A DNA stretch of 8,203 nt, taken from NCBI GenBank assembly GCA_019247865.1, contig JAFBAJ010000178.1, forward strand, positions 1 through 8,203, read 5' to 3'. Source of the DNA: Acidobacteriota bacterium (GTDB lineage: Bacteria; Acidobacteriota; Blastocatellia; Pyrinomonadales; Pyrinomonadaceae). This document shows, piece by piece, positions 4,964-8,203 of this stretch; within the stretch, counting starts at the first letter, position 1, and each line of letters starts with the position of its first letter. The notes beneath the pieces are model-generated. The model was not told the DNA's origin. It did no database searches and worked only from the letters and a program-made list of their open reading frames with translations. The position numbers and the translations under genes were made by a program.

Positions 4964-7171
4964 ATGCTTTTGACGGCTCTCTCCCTGAAGCGATTGCTGT
5001 GCGCGCTGTGGCTCTGTGTCTGCGTCCTCGCTGGTGCGGCGCAGGGGCAGACGCCTTCGGGTCAGAGCGATGAAGTGGTGCGTATCAGCTCGACCATCTT
5101 CCAGACGGACGTGATGGTCTTTGATAAGCAGGGACGCTTTGTCGAGAACCTTCAGCGCGAGCAGTTCGAGCTGCGCGTGGACGGGAAGGTCAAGCCGATC
5201 TCGTTCTTCGAGCGCGTCAAGGCCGGCAGCATACAGGAGGACGCGCAACTGGCAGCGGCGCGCGGCGTCCAACGCACGGCGAGCACCTCCGAGACGGGCG
5301 CTGAAACGATTGTGCCGCTCGATCGCGGACGGGCAGTCCTCTTCTACATCGACGACCTGCATCTTTCCAGCGACAGCATCCAGCGCGTGCGCGCAATGCT
5401 CCTGAACTTTCTCGATAAAGAGCTGGGGCAGAACGACGCGGCTCTGATCAGCTCTGCGAGCGGCCAGGTCGGATTCCTGCAACAGCTAACGGGAGACAAG
5501 GCCGTGCTCCGCGCCGCCATCGAACGCCTGCAGCCGCGCACCAACCTGACGCGCGATTTCGAGAGCCCGCCGATGAGCGAGCAGCAGGCGCTCCTGATCG
5601 AGAAATACCATCAGGATGTCATAGACTTTTTCGCAGACAGGCTTCAGGCGGACAATCCCTTTCTCCCGCGCGAGGTCGCGGTCCAGATGGTGCACCGGCG
5701 CGCGGAGGCGTTTCTGCATCAGGTCGGCGGCGTCACGTCCAACACGCTGACCTCGCTCAACAATCTGATACGCCTCTCCGGGCAGATAGAGGGGCGCAAG
5801 CTGCTCTTTTTTATTTCGGACGGTTTTCTGATCGACGATCAGACCTCGAACGTGACGACCAGCCTGCACCGCATCGCGGATGCGGCGGCGCGCGCTTCGG
5901 TCATCATCTACTCCATCGACGCGCGCGGGCTGACATCGGGCGCGGCCGACGCGACGACCAACGTGACGGTCGATCCGACGCAGCGCCTGACCAGAGAGAG
6001 CGGCGGCGAAGTGACCGCGACGCAACAGCCGCTGCGCACGCTCGCGCTGGACACGGGCGGGCGTCCGCTCTTCAACACCAACTCGCTCTCGACCGTCGCG
6101 ACGACGGCGCTGAAGGAGACTTCCGTCTATTATCTGCTGGCCTGGCGGCCTGAAGACGACCAGCCGGACAACAAGTTTCGCCGGATAGAGGTCAGCGTCG
6201 TCGGTCGTCCGGACCTGGTCGTCCGCGTGCGCAGAGGTTTTCTGGATCAGCCGGAGGAAAAGGCCGTCGCGTCACAGGGCGGCACGACGAACGCCGCGTC
6301 GCGCGGCAAGGATGCCAGAACCTCTACGCAGGAAGCGCTCCTGCAGGCCATCCGGACGAGCCAGCCATCGAAGGGATTGCCGACCTCGCTCTTTGCGACC
6401 TACGCGGACGCGCCGAACATCGGGACTTACATCAACGCTTCGATGGAGATAGAAACCGACGCGCTCGCCTTCACAGAGACGAACGGCAAGCAGGTCGCGA
6501 CCGTAGACATCGGCGGCATCGTCTTCGACACAGCAGGCAAGGCCGCCGTAAGCTTTCAGAGCCAACTGCTCGTCAATCCGCCCGGCCCCTCCGGGACGAA
6601 TGGCAAGGCCCGGCGCGGCGTCGTCTACACGCATCAGGCCAAACTCAAGCCGGGACTCTATCAGGTACGCGTCGCCGCGCGCGACAGCAAGAGCGGCCGT
6701 GTCGGCAGCGCGATGCAGTGGCTCCAGATTCCGGACCTCGCCACGCGCCGACTGAACCTGAGCAGCGTCCTCATCGGCGAAAGCACGCCGGCGCTCACGA
6801 TCCCTGCGAGCGAGACCAGGAAGGACGCTGGCGAGAGCCCCGATGTCTTCTTCAGCGTCTCGCGCCGCTTCGCGCGCAACTCGCGGCTCCGGTTCTTAAT
6901 GAGCATCTACAACGCCGCGCGCAGCACGGATGCGGCGCAGATGCCCGACGTAGCTCTACAGGTTCAAATCCTACGCGACAATCAGCCAGTCCTGACCACA
7001 GCCCTCAGCAAAGTCGAAACCCGCGGCGTACAGGATCTGACACGCCTCCCCTACGCCGCCGAAATCCCACTTGACTCCATGCCCGCCGGTCGCTACCTCC
7101 TCCAGGTCGTCGTCATCGACCGCATCGCCAAGACCAGCGCCACCCAGTACGTCACCTTCGAGATCGGATAA
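4964..7171 (+). CDS. Secreted VWFA-related protein (Acidobacteriota type)
   Basis: A 735-residue exported protein. Residues 1-28 form a signal peptide (KR, then a Leu/Cys-rich core ending LAGAAQG). Residues 37-85 (VVRISSTIFQTDVMVFDKQG, then FELRVDGKVKPISFFE) are the N-terminal module usual for the 'VWFA-related Acidobacterial domain' family. The von Willebrand A-like domain spans about 122-395. Its metal site is degenerate: the first motif reads DDLHLSS (130-136), DxHxS instead of DxSxS, while the later aspartate is kept in FFISDGF (282-288). VIIYSIDARGL (313-323) and SVYYLLAWRP (387-396) are further domain strands. Residues about 435-735 are probably beta-rich and not recognised; they include LKPGLYQVRVAARD-type strands and a close like MPAGRYLLQVVVID. 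The family's role is unknown; adhesion or protein-protein contact outside the cytosol is a guess. No strong Shine-Dalgarno precedes ATG 4964, but the signal peptide and the upstream promoter support this start. It appears monocistronic. Confidence 0.9.
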   Translation: MLLTALSLKRLLCALWLCVCVLAGAAQGQTPSGQSDEVVRISSTIFQTDVMVFDKQGRFVENLQREQFELRVDGKVKPISFFERVKAGSIQEDAQLAAARGVQRTASTSETGAETIVPLDRGRAVLFYIDDLHLSSDSIQRVRAMLLNFLDKELGQNDAALISSASGQVGFLQQLTGDKAVLRAAIERLQPRTNLTRDFESPPMSEQQALLIEKYHQDVIDFFADRLQADNPFLPREVAVQMVHRRAEAFLHQVGGVTSNTLTSLNNLIRLSGQIEGRKLLFFISDGFLIDDQTSNVTTSLHRIADAAARASVIIYSIDARGLTSGAADATTNVTVDPTQRLTRESGGEVTATQQPLRTLALDTGGRPLFNTNSLSTVATTALKETSVYYLLAWRPEDDQPDNKFRRIEVSVVGRPDLVVRVRRGFLDQPEEKAVASQGGTTNAASRGKDARTSTQEALLQAIRTSQPSKGLPTSLFATYADAPNIGTYINASMEIETDALAFTETNGKQVATVDIGGIVFDTAGKAAVSFQSQLLVNPPGPSGTNGKARRGVVYTHQAKLKPGLYQVRVAARDSKSGRVGSAMQWLQIPDLATRRLNLSSVLIGESTPALTIPASETRKDAGESPDVFFSVSRRFARNSRLRFLMSIYNAARSTDAAQMPDVALQVQILRDNQPVLTTALSKVETRGVQDLTRLPYAAEIPLDSMPAGRYLLQVVVIDRIAKTSATQYVTFEIG

Positions 7172-7196
7172 AGTCGCAAAGACGGAGATTGAAGAT

Positions 7197-7214
7197 TTTC
7201 TTTGACGAAAGAAA
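7197..7214 (+). terminator. Weak AT-rich hairpin after the VWFA gene
   Basis: TTTCTTT (7197-7203) pairs perfectly with AAAGAAA (7208-7214) around the tetraloop GACG, 25 bases after the VWFA stop codon. Only one G-C pair is present and no T-tract follows, so it is at best a poor terminator. The 133-base gap also contains a possible promoter for the next gene: TTGATT (7216-7221) with TATCCT (7240-7245), spacer 18. Confidence 0.3.
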
Positions 7215-7304
7215 GTTGATTGCGGGAGCGGTTGAAAGCTATCCTGAACCGAGGGGTCTGAGTCGACGCCTATCGGATAATGTCTCGGAGGATATAACCA
7301 ACCA

Positions 7305-7874
7305 ATGCCTGCAGGCCGAGCACGAAAACTTCTCTCTTCCAAAGAATTCCTGTTTTTGATACCGGTAGGCTTCTACTTCCTCTGGTGCGCCTGGGACCCG
7401 TATCAGTGGCATTTTATAGACGGAGCCAATCTCGTGATACACGAGGCAGGCCACCTCATCTTTATGCCGTTCGGCGAGTACGTGATGATCGCCGGCGGCT
7501 CTTTGCTACAGGTCATCATGCCTGCCCTGTTTGTCTTCTACTTCTATCGAAATGAGAAACCGTACTCGGCGGCGCTGGTGATGTTGTGGGCCGGAGAAAG
7601 CATTCTGAATGTCTCAGTGTATGCAGGGGACGCCATCCAGATGCAACTGCCGCTGTTGGGAGGTCAGGACTCTGTGCATGATTGGAATTATTTGCTGGAG
7701 AGAGCGGGCTTACTCTCAGCCACGCCGCAGATAGCAGGGTTGCTCCGCCTGGGAGGGACTCTGGTTATCATTGGCGGCTTGTGTGCGGCGGTCATGAGCG
7801 CTGTCAATAAAGCTTGCGCCCCACAACCCACTGAACCGGAGCCCGAAGAGCGCGGTTTTCATTCGTCAACCTGA
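7305..7874 (+). CDS. Small membrane protein with HEAGH zinc-metallopeptidase-like motif (M50-like)
   Basis: A 189-residue integral membrane protein with about four hydrophobic segments (about 14-30, 60-80, 88-108, 144-166) and a charged, proline-rich tail (PQPTEPEPEERG). Residues 46-50 are HEAGH, the HExxH zinc-binding and catalytic motif, followed by GGSLLQ (64-69). This arrangement resembles membrane-embedded M50/site-2-protease relatives. The standard M50 third-ligand motif (NxxPxxxLDG) is not seen; N102 and D109 in ESILNVSVYAGDA or the HDWNY at 125-129 might take its place, which is inference. The protein is near the size of a minimal membrane core and has no PDZ domain. The ATG at 7305 has GGAGG (7287-7291) 13 nt upstream, a rather long spacing. 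The coding sequence looks less GC-rich than its upstream neighbours. The next gene starts 4 bases after its stop, so the two are probably co-translated. Proteolysis is not demonstrated; substrate unknown. Confidence 0.75.
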   Translation: MPAGRARKLLSSKEFLFLIPVGFYFLWCAWDPYQWHFIDGANLVIHEAGHLIFMPFGEYVMIAGGSLLQVIMPALFVFYFYRNEKPYSAALVMLWAGESILNVSVYAGDAIQMQLPLLGGQDSVHDWNYLLERAGLLSATPQIAGLLRLGGTLVIIGGLCAAVMSAVNKACAPQPTEPEPEERGFHSST

Positions 7875-7878
7875 AAGC

Positions 7879-8203
7879 TTGAGACATTTAACACACGCTC
7901 TGACCATCACGATCCTGGCTCTGCTCACGATCTGTGTGCTGCCGGCGGATAAGGTGTCGGCGCATCCGGCTTGGGGCATCGTCGTTGACCGGAACGATCA
8001 GGTCTACTTCAGCGATCTGGAAACCATCTGGAAGATCGATGCACAGGGCAAACTGACTGTCTTTCGGGCTGGGGTGAGCGGCAGGCACATACACGAGCTG
8101 GCGATGGATGAGAACGGAAACCTCTACGGGGCGGACTATTCTTACGAAGCAGAGACACAGAGCGACGTTAACGCGATCTGGAAGATGACGCCCGGCGGAG
8201 GCT
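7879..8203 (+). CDS. Secreted NHL/SMP-30-like beta-propeller protein, N-terminal part
   Basis: An open frame running off the window, with 108 codons visible. The only plausible start is TTG at 7879: the frame opens at 7798 after a stop, contains no ATG or GTG before 7879, and a signal peptide begins exactly there (MRHLTHALTI, a hydrophobic stretch, then KVSA with likely cleavage before HPAWG). GAAAG (7873-7877) overlapping the upstream stop is the only weak ribosome site, so translation probably depends on coupling to the HEAGH gene. The mature part shows two propeller-type repeats: GIVVDRNDQVYFSDLETIWKID with GKLTVF, and HELAMDENGNLYGADYSY followed by AIWKMTPGG. This pattern of VD/MD, D/NG, VYFSD and IWKI is that of NHL, SMP-30/gluconolactonase and similar beta-propellers. 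The family cannot be narrowed, nor enzymatic activity judged, without the rest. Confidence 0.75.
   Translation, partial: MRHLTHALTITILALLTICVLPADKVSAHPAWGIVVDRNDQVYFSDLETIWKIDAQGKLTVFRAGVSGRHIHELAMDENGNLYGADYSYEAETQSDVNAIWKMTPGGG

Noticed and set aside
4867..5073. Plus-strand frame of 68 codons in the divergent gap
   Set aside because: It overlaps the VWFA signal peptide in another frame, begins upstream of the likely promoter and has no domain or good ribosome site.
4955..6025. Two minus-strand frames of 175 and 179 codons inside the VWFA gene
   Set aside because: They lie opposite a complete gene with signal peptide and domain structure; their length is explained by high GC content.

Overview
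The window looks like chromosomal DNA of an Acidobacteriota bacterium. The main evidence is the long secreted protein at 4964-7171, which has the layout of the family described as 'VWFA-related Acidobacterial domain'. GC-rich coding sequence and short-repeat palindromes in the gaps fit this, but the sequence alone does not give a species. No phage, IS element, CRISPR array, tRNA or rRNA is visible.

Layout. (1) 1-917, plus strand: the C-terminal half of the chaperonin GroEL, cut by the window edge. (2) 918-1038: a convergent gap with two hairpins, one of them a perfect 26-bp inverted repeat built from octamers. (3) 4683 down to 1039, minus strand: four genes that read as one operon. In transcription order they are an ABC exporter ATPase (NatA type), its ABC-2 permease (NatB type), a CYTH-fold triphosphatase/class IV cyclase-like enzyme, and an exported SIMPL (DUF541) protein. 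The first three are coupled by an overlap or abutting start and stop codons. (4) 4684-4963: a divergent control region with an inverted array of heptamers flanked by a direct repeat, and an extended -10 promoter for the plus-strand gene. (5) 4964-7171, plus strand: the VWFA-related secreted protein. (6) 7305-8203, plus strand: a small membrane protein with an HEAGH zinc-peptidase-like motif, followed 4 bases later by a secreted NHL/SMP-30-like beta-propeller gene that runs off the window and probably starts with TTG.

Functionally most of the window concerns the cell envelope: an exporter, an exported SIMPL protein, a secreted VWA protein, a membrane metallopeptidase-like protein and a secreted propeller. 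I see no complete new defence or mobile system. The best leads are the two repeat-built palindromes, the HEAGH/propeller gene pair, and the unusual MIDAS of the VWA protein.
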